Positions 7,969 through 16,773 of a DNA stretch of 64,000 nt are shown piece by piece. A program made the translations under genes and the position numbers. Location: assembly GCF_014705605.1 (NCBI RefSeq), contig NZ_JACXIZ010000012.1, forward strand, positions 124,001 through 188,000. Direction: 5' to 3'. This DNA is from Paenibacillus sabuli (lineage in GTDB: Bacteria; Bacillota; Bacilli; Paenibacillales; Paenibacillaceae). Each line of letters starts with the position of its first letter. Within the stretch, counting starts at the first letter, position 1. The notes below the pieces were generated by a model. The model had not been told where the DNA came from. It worked only from the letters and a program-made list of their open reading frames with translations, and searched no databases.

Positions 7969-9135
7969 ATGAAATTCGTAATTGCCACCGATTCTTATAA
8001 AGGAAGCCTGACGTCCATCGAAGCCGGCGAGACGATGGCCGATGCGATCCGCGAGGAGCTGCCGGCGGCGGAGATCGTCGTCGTGCCGATGGCGGACGGC
8101 GGCGAGGGCACTGTCGCGTCGATCGTGCATGCGACCGGCGGCACGTACATGCCGGTCCGCGTGTGCGGACCGCTCGGCGAGCCGGTCGACGCCGGCTGGG
8201 GCCGGAGCGGCGCGGAACCAGCAACTGCCGTGCTGGAGACCGCGAGCGCGGCCGGGCTGCCGATGGTGCCGGAGGATCGCCGCAATCCGCTGCATACGAC
8301 CTCGCGCGGACTGGGCGAGCTGATGCTGGACGCGCTGGACAGCGGCATGCGCACCTTCATCGTCGGGCTCGGCGGCAGCGCGACCAATGACGGCGGCATG
8401 GGCATGCTGACCGCGCTCGGGGCGCGCTTCACGGATGCGCAAGGCAAAGCGCTCGCGGGCTACGGCCGCGAGCTCGGCCGCGTAGCCGCAGTCGACTACG
8501 CCGGACTCGATCCGCGGCTGCGCGAATGCCGCCTGATCGCCGCCTCCGACGTCACCAATCCGCTGTGCGGCCCGGACGGCTGCGCCCATGTATTCGGCCC
8601 GCAGAAGGGCGCCGATCCTGCCACCGTGGCGGCGCTGGACGAGGCGATGCGCGGCTACGCTGCGCTGGTCGAGGCGCATCTGGGCCATACGTACGCCGCA
8701 CAGCCCGGCAGCGGCGCAGCCGGGGGGCTCGGCTTCGGGCTGCGCACGCTCGGCGCCGAGCTCGTGCCGGGCGCACAGCTCGTCGGCGAAGCGGTAAGGC
8801 TGGCCGAGCATGTGCGGGGCGCCGACTGGGTGCTGACCGGCGAGGGGATGAGCGATGCGCAGACGCTGCAGGGCAAGCTGCCCGCCCATGTGGCGGAGGT
8901 CGCCCGCGACGCGGGAGCCGGCTGCCTGCTGCTCTCCGGGGCGATCGGCGCGGACGCGGACGCGCTGCTCGCCCGGTTCGACGGCTGCTTCGCGGCAGTG
9001 GCCCGTCCGGCGGAGCTCGCGACCTGCATGCGCGAGGCGCAGGTGAATGTCGATCGCACCGCCCGATCGATCGCACGCCTTATCAAGCGGGCCTCACAAC
9101 CAACCTCGCAATCGGCTACGCCCGAGCAGCCGTGA
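7969..9135 (+). CDS. glxK: Glycerate kinase
   Basis: 388 residues, the normal length of the GarK/GlxK family. The N-terminus (FVIATDSYKGSL) and MADGGEGT near residue 40 are family hallmarks, as are GLGGSATNDGGMGM and the late VLTGEGMSDAQT. The enzyme phosphorylates D-glycerate with ATP (to 2-phosphoglycerate in this family), feeding glycolysis from glucarate, galactarate or glyoxylate breakdown. AAAGGAGG lies 8 nt before the ATG; a longer in-frame start at 7915 adds non-conserved residues. The TGA overlaps the ATG of the CdaR-like gene, so the pair is co-transcribed and probably translationally coupled. Confidence 0.93.
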   Translation: MKFVIATDSYKGSLTSIEAGETMADAIREELPAAEIVVVPMADGGEGTVASIVHATGGTYMPVRVCGPLGEPVDAGWGRSGAEPATAVLETASAAGLPMVPEDRRNPLHTTSRGLGELMLDALDSGMRTFIVGLGGSATNDGGMGMLTALGARFTDAQGKALAGYGRELGRVAAVDYAGLDPRLRECRLIAASDVTNPLCGPDGCAHVFGPQKGADPATVAALDEAMRGYAALVEAHLGHTYAAQPGSGAAGGLGFGLRTLGAELVPGAQLVGEAVRLAEHVRGADWVLTGEGMSDAQTLQGKLPAHVAEVARDAGAGCLLLSGAIGADADALLARFDGCFAAVARPAELATCMREAQVNVDRTARSIARLIKRASQPTSQSATPEQP

Positions 9136-10400
9136 TGCTGACACCGGAGCTGGCCCGCGAGATCGTACGCGAGACGATGGAGCGCGTGCAGTGGAATATT
9201 AATATGATGGACGTCTCGGGCACGATCATCGCCAGCGGCACGCCGGAGCGGATCGGCGAGTGCCACCCCGGGGCGGCGCTCGCCGTACGCAGCGGCGAAG
9301 CGGTGCGGATCGACCTGCCGGCCGCGCAATGGGGCAAGTCGCAGGCGGGGATCAATCTGCCGGTCGCTTGCGGCGGCCGCATCGTCGGCGCGGTCGGGAT
9401 CACGGGCGCGCCGGAGACGATCGAGCCCGTGAGTGCGCTCGTACGCATGACCGCCGAGCTGATGCTGCGCCAGGCGCAGCTGGCGCGACAGCTCGAGAGC
9501 CGGCGCCGCGGTCTGGACCGGCTGCTCGCAGAGCTGCTGCGCGAGGCCCCGGATCGCGTGGTTGCGGCCGAGCAGGCCGCCGCGCTCGGCGTGCGCGTGC
9601 CGCTGCCGAGCCGCGTCGTCGAGCTGGCGCTGAGCGGCGAGGCGCGCGCGACGGACGAGCTGCGGACGCGGCTGGAGCGGCTGCCCGAGCTCGCGGACGC
9701 ACTATGCGGCGAGCCCGCGCCGCAGCGGCTGACGCTGCTGCTGCCGGCGGCGCTTGAAGAAGGCGGGGGCAACGCGTATGCCGATCTCGAGGCGGAGGGC
9801 GCCGAGACGGCCGTCGTCGCGACAGTGCGACGACGGCTGACGGAGCTGCTGCGCCGGGCCGGAGCCGATGCGCGCTGTCGCGCGGGCGTCAGCGCACCGG
9901 TGCGCGACCTGGCGCAGCTGCCGATCGGCAGTGACGAGGCGCGCGCCGCGCTGGCAGTATCCGCGCATGCCGAGGCGCACACTTCCGGCGCATCTTCCCT
10001 CGCCTTGGCGCGCGGCGCCAAGCCGCCGGGCGACCAGGAGTCGGATCGCGCCGCACAGGCCCGCACCGGCGAGCCCGGCGTCGTCTTCTACCGCGAGGTC
10101 GAGGGCCCGGCAATGCTTCGCCTTATCCCCGCTGCGCACCGCAGCCGGCTGGCCGCCAGATTTGCAGATCCGGCGGCGTGGTCCGAGGAGCTGCGGCTGA
10201 CGTTAGCCGCCTATTTCGCAGCGGATCTCAACGCCGCCCAAGCCTCCAGAGCGCTCGGCGTGCATCGCAATACGGTGCTTTACCGACTCGAGCAATGCCG
10301 CCGGCAGCTCGGCTACAATCCCGAGCGCTTTGGCGACGCCTGGCTGCTTCAAGCGCTGCTGTGGCTGGGAGAAGACGAGACGACGAACCCCGGGCGCTGA
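9135..10400 (+). CDS. cdaR: Sugar-diacid-utilisation regulator, CdaR family
   Basis: 421 residues. The N-terminal 135 residues (LAREIVRETMERVQWNINMMD, with ASGTPERIGECHPGA) form the putative sugar-diacid recognition domain. The C-terminus (LAAYFAADLNAAQASRALGVHRNTVLYRL) is the PucR-type helix-turn-helix. CdaR homologues activate glucarate, galactarate and glycerate catabolism. It overlaps glxK by one base (TGATG). A GTG directly before the ATG is an alternative start. No diacid dehydratase or transporter is nearby, so this is a reduced glxK-cdaR unit. The middle of the protein is very GC-rich and low in complexity. Confidence 0.88.
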   Translation: MLTPELAREIVRETMERVQWNINMMDVSGTIIASGTPERIGECHPGAALAVRSGEAVRIDLPAAQWGKSQAGINLPVACGGRIVGAVGITGAPETIEPVSALVRMTAELMLRQAQLARQLESRRRGLDRLLAELLREAPDRVVAAEQAAALGVRVPLPSRVVELALSGEARATDELRTRLERLPELADALCGEPAPQRLTLLLPAALEEGGGNAYADLEAEGAETAVVATVRRRLTELLRRAGADARCRAGVSAPVRDLAQLPIGSDEARAALAVSAHAEAHTSGASSLALARGAKPPGDQESDRAAQARTGEPGVVFYREVEGPAMLRLIPAAHRSRLAARFADPAAWSEELRLTLAAYFAADLNAAQASRALGVHRNTVLYRLEQCRRQLGYNPERFGDAWLLQALLWLGEDETTNPGR

Positions 10401-10557
10401 CCTTAACCGCTCCCCCCGACCGCCGAATCCCCCCGCTCTCTGCCGCTCTGCTGGCCTCAGGCAGTACCCGAGTGGGTGTACGACCGTCGAAGTGCTCGAC
10501 ATCTGGCTCGCCTGATCAACTTGCAAGAGCGGATGCTTCGTCGCGCAGCGCGCTTTG

Positions 10558-10566
10558 TGCTATAAT
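10558..10566 (+). promoter_or_regulatory. Extended -10 element placing +1 on the ATG
   Basis: TGCTATAAT (TGC 10558-10560, TATAAT 10561-10566) is a near-ideal extended -10. Standard spacing puts transcription start at about 10573, the A of the next ATG. There is no ribosome site between them, so a leaderless mRNA is predicted. Confidence 0.55.
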
Positions 10567-10572
10567 TTGGAT

Positions 10573-11571
10573 ATGACTACTTCGAAAACCTCTGCGACGC
10601 TTCCGCGGCCTCAGGCTGCGCATGGAACGGTGATTTTGAAGCGTCGTTCGCTGATCCGCGCGCTCGGCCCTATGCTGATCTGGGCCGCGGCTATTGCACT
10701 GATCTTCTATCTGGCGATGATGGCGCTCATACTGGCCGGGCCCATTGCGGACGGCCGGCACATCTTGAACAGGGGCGGCCGATCGACGGTGCATCTCATT
10801 ACCGCGACCGTGTTCGTGCTGTCCGCGATTGTGCTGTGGTCGACGGCTCTCTACCGCTTCCTCCGCACGCCAGCGCGCCTCTGCCTGACTTCGGCGCAGC
10901 TGCGCTACTCCCGGGGGAAGCGCGAGATTACCGTGAACTTCGCCGAATTGACCGGCGTCGTACAGCGCTTCAAGATTCCGCGATACAACAGTCTGGTCTG
11001 GCTCCATGACTACCGGCTGCACACACCGGAGGGCGTCGTTCGGCTCGATCTCACCTACCTGCGGGATGCGCATCTGCTCGAGCAGCGGCTGCGCCGCCGC
11101 AATGAGCGACTGACCGCACAGGCTATCGAGGCACTGCGACGCGAGGCCAGACAGCGCGCGGGCCAGACGGGCGTCTTGGCGGGGCATGCGCCCCACACTC
11201 GAGACGGTCAGCGTCTGGATGATCTGCCGATTCCCTACAGGCGGAACCGCCGCAGGCAGCTGGAGTTCGACTTTGCGCGCGGCGAGCTGCGCTTGTCCTC
11301 GCGCACGCGCATTGGACTCGGCGAGCTCGCGCGCATCGCCGTGGACTGTACCGCGACGCGCGCCAACGGGGGCGGCCGCGAGCTCGTCTTCCATCTCACG
11401 GAAGGCCGGCGGCAAATCCGCAAGACCAAAAATTACGCCTTCGACGATCCGGAGTGGAACGCTCTGTTGCTCGGCCTGCAGCTGGCCGCCCTGCAGCTCG
11501 GTATTCCGCTGGACTACATCGTGCCCGCCAATAGGCCGCTGGCCAGCGCACGCATGTCTCCTTCCGGCTAG
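10573..11571 (+). CDS. Two-pass membrane protein with PH-like cytoplasmic region
   Basis: 332 residues. Two hydrophobic helices (about residues 30-58 and 72-95) precede a soluble region whose first part (RTPARLCLTSAQLRYSRGK, then VNFAELTGVVQ) resembles bacterial PH-like domains in which a short strand pattern follows paired membrane helices. I do not recognise a named family and assign no activity. A TTG six codons upstream is an alternative start, but neither start has a Shine-Dalgarno; the extended -10 at 10558 argues for the ATG at 10573. Single-gene unit. Confidence 0.6.
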   Translation: MTTSKTSATLPRPQAAHGTVILKRRSLIRALGPMLIWAAAIALIFYLAMMALILAGPIADGRHILNRGGRSTVHLITATVFVLSAIVLWSTALYRFLRTPARLCLTSAQLRYSRGKREITVNFAELTGVVQRFKIPRYNSLVWLHDYRLHTPEGVVRLDLTYLRDAHLLEQRLRRRNERLTAQAIEALRREARQRAGQTGVLAGHAPHTRDGQRLDDLPIPYRRNRRRQLEFDFARGELRLSSRTRIGLGELARIAVDCTATRANGGGRELVFHLTEGRRQIRKTKNYAFDDPEWNALLLGLQLAALQLGIPLDYIVPANRPLASARMSPSG

Positions 11572-11652
11572 ATAGGGGGCATGGAGCCGATCCTCCCAAT
11601 CATCCCGGTCGGCCCGGTCATCCCGTCCTTGACGGCGCAAAAAAACAATGGG

Positions 11653-11757
11653 TTGCACAATTTCTGCCCTTCGGTTATTATGGATACTAACAATCCACAA
11701 TTCAAACCGTATAGGGTTGCGGGACATGCCGGGCCGCATGGTCGCGGGACATGCCGG
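11653..11757 (+). promoter_or_regulatory. Promoter and 14-bp direct repeats before the Rrf2 gene
   Basis: A -35 TTGCAC (11653-11658) and -10 TATTAT (11676-11681) are separated by 17 bp. Downstream, GCGGGACATGCCGG occurs twice (11719-11732 and 11744-11757), 25 bp apart, in the leader of the Rrf2-family gene. These repeats are candidate autoregulatory sites. Confidence 0.55.
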
Positions 11758-11788
11758 ATAGAATACCAAAGAGGAGGTTGCCGTTCAG

Positions 11789-12277
11789 ATGCAATATTCC
11801 AAAAGCACCGACTACGCCCTGCATGCGTTGATCCATCTGGCGCAAGCCGAGGGCCGCGAGAATATCGGCATCAAGCCGCTCGCGCACAGCCTCGGCGTCT
11901 CCGAAAGCTATCTGTCCAAAATCATGTCCAAGCTGCGCCAGGACGGACTGGTCCGCTCGGTCACCGGCGTCAAGGGCGGTTACGAGCTGGCGCGCCCGCC
12001 GCGCGATATCACCTTCCTGGACGTCATCCAGGTGATCGAGGGACGGCAGGAGCTGTATGTCTGCTCGAATCTGGACTCCAAGCAGCATCGCACCTACTTC
12101 GCCGGTCCCGACGAGGCGCCGCCGCAGCGCCATGATCAGTGTCTCGTCAAAAGGGTGATGGATGGCGCGCAGCAGCAAATGGACCGCTACCTGCGCGGGC
12201 ACACGATTCAGACTGTGCTGGATGAGGCGGCCGCTGTTCGGAGTGAAGAATGCTCTTCGCGCCGGACACAGGCGTAG
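11789..12277 (+). CDS. Rrf2-family transcriptional regulator
   Basis: 162 residues. MQYSKSTDYALHALIHLA is the classic Rrf2 first helix, and SLGVSESYLSKIMSKLRQDGLVRS followed by GVKGGYELARP forms the winged helix-turn-helix. The C-terminal part has only two well-separated cysteines and lacks the three-cysteine [2Fe-2S] pattern of IscR/NsrR, so it more likely senses redox through a thiol or binds a ligand. GAGGAGG lies 10 nt before the ATG. The thioredoxin-reductase-like gene follows after 133 bp, suggesting a regulator/target pair. Confidence 0.9.
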   Translation: MQYSKSTDYALHALIHLAQAEGRENIGIKPLAHSLGVSESYLSKIMSKLRQDGLVRSVTGVKGGYELARPPRDITFLDVIQVIEGRQELYVCSNLDSKQHRTYFAGPDEAPPQRHDQCLVKRVMDGAQQQMDRYLRGHTIQTVLDEAAAVRSEECSSRRTQA

Positions 12278-12410
12278 GGCGTGTAAGATGATTTGCTCTC
12301 TACGGAGATGGCTTGCATGCCCTGGCAATCGCACTGCCGTATTCCCCCGCGGCAGTTGCTTTATTGGCTGAATTATAGACAAAAACGATCCAAAAAGGAG
12401 ATGTTGAACC

Positions 12411-13349
12411 ATGCCTAACCACCACCCTGAAAACGTGCTCGACGCCGTCATCGTCGGCGGAGGACCGGCCGGCCTGAGCGCCGCGCTCGTGCTCGGCCGC
12501 GCCCGCAAGCACGTCGCCGTCATCGACGAGGGCAAGCCGCGCAATGCGGTAACCGGCTCGACGCACGGCTTCCTCACCCGCGATCCGATCCCTCCGCAGG
12601 AGCTGCGGCGGATCGCCGCCGAGCAGCTCGGCCAGTACCCGTCGGTGCGCCTCGTCGCAGATACCGTGTCCGCGCTGACCGGCAGCGACGGCGCCTTCGC
12701 AGTCACGACTGCCCAGGGTCAGACGTATCGGGCGCGCAAGGTGCTGCTCGCCGCCGGAATGAAGGACGCGCCCCTGCCCATCCCCGGCCTGGCCGAGGTG
12801 TACGGGCGAAGCGCGTTCGTCTGTCCGTTCTGCGACGGCTGGGAGCTGCGCGAGCGGCCGCTGGCCGTCCTCGCCAAGGGCGGGGACGCCATGCATCTGC
12901 TCAAGCTGCTAAAGGGCTGGTCGGAGACGCTCGCGCTCTGTACGAACGGGCCGTCCGAGCTGACCGATGAGCAAAAAGGCGAGCTGGCGCAACGCGGAAT
13001 CCCCGTCTACGAGGCCCCGATCGCGCGCATCGACTCCCGGGACGGGCAGGCCCGGGGCATCGCGCTGGCGGACGGGACCGAGGTCGCATGTAAGGGCATC
13101 TTCTTCCGCTCGCAGCTGGTGCCGGGCGCCGGACTGGCGGAGGCGGCGGGCTGCGCGCATACCGAGCACGGCGCCGTCGAGGCCGATGCCACGGGCCAGA
13201 CGAGCGTGCCCGGCATCTACAGCGCCGGCGACGCCGCCTCCGCCAGCCATCAGGCCATCGCGGCCGCCGCCAGCGGCTCGATGGCCGGCGCCGGCATCAC
13301 GTTCGCGCTGAATGCGGAAGCGTGGCAGCGCGCGGGAGGCGCAGGCTAG
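12411..13349 (+). CDS. Thioredoxin-reductase-like FAD/NAD(P) oxidoreductase
   Basis: 312 residues. GGGPAG at residues 16-21 binds FAD, and CPFC at 138-141 has the spacing and position of the redox-active cysteines of thioredoxin reductase (usually CATC). The C-terminal GIYSAGDAAS binds the FAD ribitol. It would pass electrons from NAD(P)H through FAD to a disulfide partner. The CPFC variant and short length resemble TrxB paralogues found with stress regulators rather than the main TrxB. AAAGGAG precedes the ATG. Its TAG shares two bases with the stop of the remnant on the other strand. Confidence 0.85.
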   Translation: MPNHHPENVLDAVIVGGGPAGLSAALVLGRARKHVAVIDEGKPRNAVTGSTHGFLTRDPIPPQELRRIAAEQLGQYPSVRLVADTVSALTGSDGAFAVTTAQGQTYRARKVLLAAGMKDAPLPIPGLAEVYGRSAFVCPFCDGWELRERPLAVLAKGGDAMHLLKLLKGWSETLALCTNGPSELTDEQKGELAQRGIPVYEAPIARIDSRDGQARGIALADGTEVACKGIFFRSQLVPGAGLAEAAGCAHTEHGAVEADATGQTSVPGIYSAGDAASASHQAIAAAASGSMAGAGITFALNAEAWQRAGGAG

Positions 13350-13540
13350 CGCTGCCAGGCTTCCGCGCTCGCCTTCATTTCCGTCACGATCGCCTGGTAG
13401 TCCCTGGAGCCGACCACGCCGGCGACATAGTCGTCCCACTGCTCGATCGACATTTCCCCCATGACGACCTTGACGCGATTGTCGTTGAGGTCCTTGGTGA
13501 TCGCGCCCCACGGTCGAAGTACGTCGGCGATTCCACGCCC
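13346..13540 (-). pseudogene. 3' remnant of a sugar ABC solute-binding protein gene
   Basis: Read on the minus strand, this frame gives about 60 residues ending in SIEQWDDYVAGVVGSRDYQA, then IVTEMKASAEAWQR and a stop. That is the usual C-terminal tail of Paenibacillus family-1 (LplA-like) extracellular solute-binding proteins. An in-frame TAG at 13541-13543 closes it upstream, and there is no start codon, signal peptide or lipobox, so only the last eighth or so of a gene remains. The permease genes are absent, which suggests deletion. The assignment rests on the tail alone. Confidence 0.5.
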
Positions 13541-13580
13541 CTATGCTCCGGAGCGTGCGCGCCGTGTGAACCTGCTAACG

Positions 13581-13624
13581 AAAAATACCTTCAGCCGCAC
13601 GCCGCCGGGCATGCAGCTGAAGGT
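13581..13624 (-). terminator. Terminator of the aldo/keto reductase gene
   Basis: ACCTTCAGC (13587-13595) pairs perfectly with 13616-13624. On the minus strand the hairpin is followed closely by a short T-run (13581-13585). Confidence 0.7.
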
Positions 13625-13639
13625 GCTTGCAGCTACCGC

Positions 13640-14623
<984 letters not shown>

Positions 14624-14731
14624 CGTCTATCCCGCCTTTCCGCATAATGTCCTCGCCTTCTATTATCCCGCAATCGCGTGTCGGACGGTAGTCGATTCGT
14701 CGCATGTTCTTGCCTGATTCTCTCAGCTTGC

Positions 14732-14760
14732 TTACACGAGCGCGCGCGATGCCTTATACT
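14732..14760 (+). promoter_or_regulatory. Promoter of the AraC gene
   Basis: TTACAC (14732-14737) and TATACT (14755-14760) are separated by 17 bp, and the TTG start lies 35 bp beyond. It lies between the divergent reductase and regulator genes. Confidence 0.6.
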
Positions 14761-14795
14761 AGAATGACCGACTACTTCGAACGGAGGGAACCGAA

Positions 14796-15848
14796 TTGCC
14801 CGATTCCTTAGCCCAGCATCCGACTCCACCTGGCGCGAGCCGCGCGGTCGCCCGGACGCAGCCGTCTCAGACCGCAGCCGTCTCTGCCCCTGCGGCTGTA
14901 TCTGGCCCCGCGGCTGTAGCTGTCCCTGAGGCCGTCTCTGCCGCCGCGCAATTGGCGGAGCTGGCGCAGCGCCTCGAGCGTCGTACCGGACGCGACGGCA
15001 CGCACCCGACCGCGATTCCGCAGCTCGAGCTGATACGCAATACCGATGTCCGCGCCACCACGTTCACGCTCTATCAGCCGGCGGTCTGCCTCGTCGCCCA
15101 AGGCGCCAAGCAGGTCACCCTCGGCGAGGAGGCGTATACGTACGGCCCCGCCGACTACGCGGTCGTCTCCGTCGAGCTGCCGGTCTCCTCGCGGCTGGTC
15201 GAGGCCTCGACGGAGGCGCCGTATCTGGCGGTCAAGCTGAAGCTCGAGCCGCGTCTCCTCTGGGAAGCGCTGCGCGAGCCCGACCGCACCGCAGGCGCGG
15301 CCCGCGAATCGACGCGAGGCCTGTACGTCGACCGCGCTTCGCCGGAGCTGCTCGATGCCGCGCTGCGACTGGTGCGGCTACTGGATCAGCCCGAGGACAT
15401 CGTCTACCTGGCACCGCTCGTCGTCCGCGAGCTCCTGTATCGGGTGATGTACGGCCCGCAGGGCAAGCGGCTCCGCGCGATGGCCCTGTCGGGGACGGCC
15501 GCGCAGCGAATCTCCGCCGTCATGCAGGAGATTCGCAGACGTTTCACGGAATCGCTGCATGTCGATCAGCTCGCACAGCTGGCCCATATGGGGACGTCCT
15601 CGCTGCACCGTCACTTCAAGGCGCTGACGGCGATGAGTCCGCTGCAGTATCAGAAGCAACTGCGGCTGCAGGAGGCGCGCCGCCTGCTGCTGACCGAGCC
15701 GACCGACGCCGCCGAGGCCGCCTTTCGAGTCGGCTACGAAAGTCCCTCTCAATTCAGCCGCGAGTACGCGCGCCTGTTCGGCCTGCCGCCAATTGCGGAT
15801 ACGAAGCGGCGGATTCAATCGCGGGCGGACGGGGAGACGCAGGAATGA
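14796..15848 (+). CDS. AraC-family regulator with AraC_N sensor domain
   Basis: 350 residues starting at TTG, with GGAGGG 7 nt upstream. The first 55 residues are Ala/Pro/Val-rich and low in complexity. Residues about 65-225 resemble the AraC_N domain (TFTLYQPAVCLVAQGAK, then YGPADYAVVSVELPV). The C-terminus holds two helix-turn-helix motifs (DQLAQLAHMGTSSLHRHFK and AAFRVGYESPSQFSREYARLFG). AraC_N regulators commonly control a divergent aldo/keto reductase, which matches the neighbour. The effector is unknown. The Ala/Pro extension is unusual and could be removed if a later start is used. Confidence 0.88.
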   Translation: MPDSLAQHPTPPGASRAVARTQPSQTAAVSAPAAVSGPAAVAVPEAVSAAAQLAELAQRLERRTGRDGTHPTAIPQLELIRNTDVRATTFTLYQPAVCLVAQGAKQVTLGEEAYTYGPADYAVVSVELPVSSRLVEASTEAPYLAVKLKLEPRLLWEALREPDRTAGAARESTRGLYVDRASPELLDAALRLVRLLDQPEDIVYLAPLVVRELLYRVMYGPQGKRLRAMALSGTAAQRISAVMQEIRRRFTESLHVDQLAQLAHMGTSSLHRHFKALTAMSPLQYQKQLRLQEARRLLLTEPTDAAEAAFRVGYESPSQFSREYARLFGLPPIADTKRRIQSRADGETQE

Positions 15849-15967
15849 TCTTCAGGATCCCGCTCTACCTGATTCTTGGTTGGACCGCTTCAGCTGTTCT
15901 ATATGGTGGCAAATCGGTGAAGCGCCGGTGATCGACGCGGCCCGTCCCCACTTTCCCGGCGCATTCA

Positions 15968-15976
15968 TGCTATACT
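15968..15976 (+). promoter_or_regulatory. Extended -10 promoter of the TauE operon
   Basis: TGCTATACT (TGC 15968-15970, TATACT 15971-15976) lies 40 bp before the TauE/SafE start; no strong -35 is seen. Confidence 0.5.
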
Positions 15977-16016
15977 GGGCCATAGCGCATTCATTCCCCA
16001 TTATAAAGGAGTCACC

Positions 16017-16760
16017 ATGGACATCACGTATGTACAACTTAGCGTATTGGCCGCCTGCGCCGTGCTGATCGGCTTCTCCAAGACGGGCGTGCCGACGCTC
16101 GGCCTGTTCGTCGCGGCCATCATGGCGACGGTCTTCCCCGCGCGCGAATCGGTCGGCCTGATGCTGCCAATCCTGATCGTCGGCGACATCATCGCGATCG
16201 TCTATTATCGCCGCGCCGTCGTCTGGAAGCATCTGCTCACGCTGATGCCGTGGGTACTGATCGGCCTGGTCGCCGGCTACCTCGTCCTCGGCCGGATCGA
16301 CAACGACGGGCTATCTACGCTGATCGGCTCGATCGTGCTCGCGCTGATCGTGCTGCACGTGTTCCGCGAGCGGCTGGAGACGTCGCTGAAATTCGCCTTC
16401 TCCAAGACACGCGCCTGGAGCGGCGGGCTCGGCGTGCTAGCCGGCTTCACTACGATGATCGGCAATGCGGCGGGCAGCATCATGTCGATCTATCTGCTCG
16501 CCAAGCGGATGGACAAAACGGCGTTTGTCGGCACCGGCGCGTTTTTCTTTTTTAGCGTCAATCTGATCAAGGTGCCGTTCAACGTCCATCTCGGCCTCGT
16601 CAACACCGAATCGCTGCTGCTCAACGCCTGGATGATCCCGGCGGTCGTCATCGGCGCGTTCAGCGGCTTCAAGGTGCTGCCGCTCATCCCGCAAAAGCAC
16701 TTTCAGGTCATCGTGCTCGTGCTGGCGACGCTCGGCGGGCTCAATCTGATTTTGTTTTAA
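16017..16760 (+). CDS. TauE/SafE-family sulfite/organosulfonate exporter
   Basis: 247 residues, almost all hydrophobic, with eight likely membrane helices. The repeated pattern GFSKTGVPTLGLFVAA (first half) and GVLAGFTTMIGNAAGSI (second half) is the TauE/SafE signature. Family members export sulfite, sulfoacetate or related anions, though many are unproven. AAAGGAG precedes the ATG. The antiporter gene begins 13 bp after the stop, so they form an operon and may link anion export to cation/proton balance. A sulfatase is encoded 22 kb away, but a link is only speculation. Confidence 0.85.
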   Translation: MDITYVQLSVLAACAVLIGFSKTGVPTLGLFVAAIMATVFPARESVGLMLPILIVGDIIAIVYYRRAVVWKHLLTLMPWVLIGLVAGYLVLGRIDNDGLSTLIGSIVLALIVLHVFRERLETSLKFAFSKTRAWSGGLGVLAGFTTMIGNAAGSIMSIYLLAKRMDKTAFVGTGAFFFFSVNLIKVPFNVHLGLVNTESLLLNAWMIPAVVIGAFSGFKVLPLIPQKHFQVIVLVLATLGGLNLILF

Positions 16761-16773
16761 AGGAGGGTGCGAC

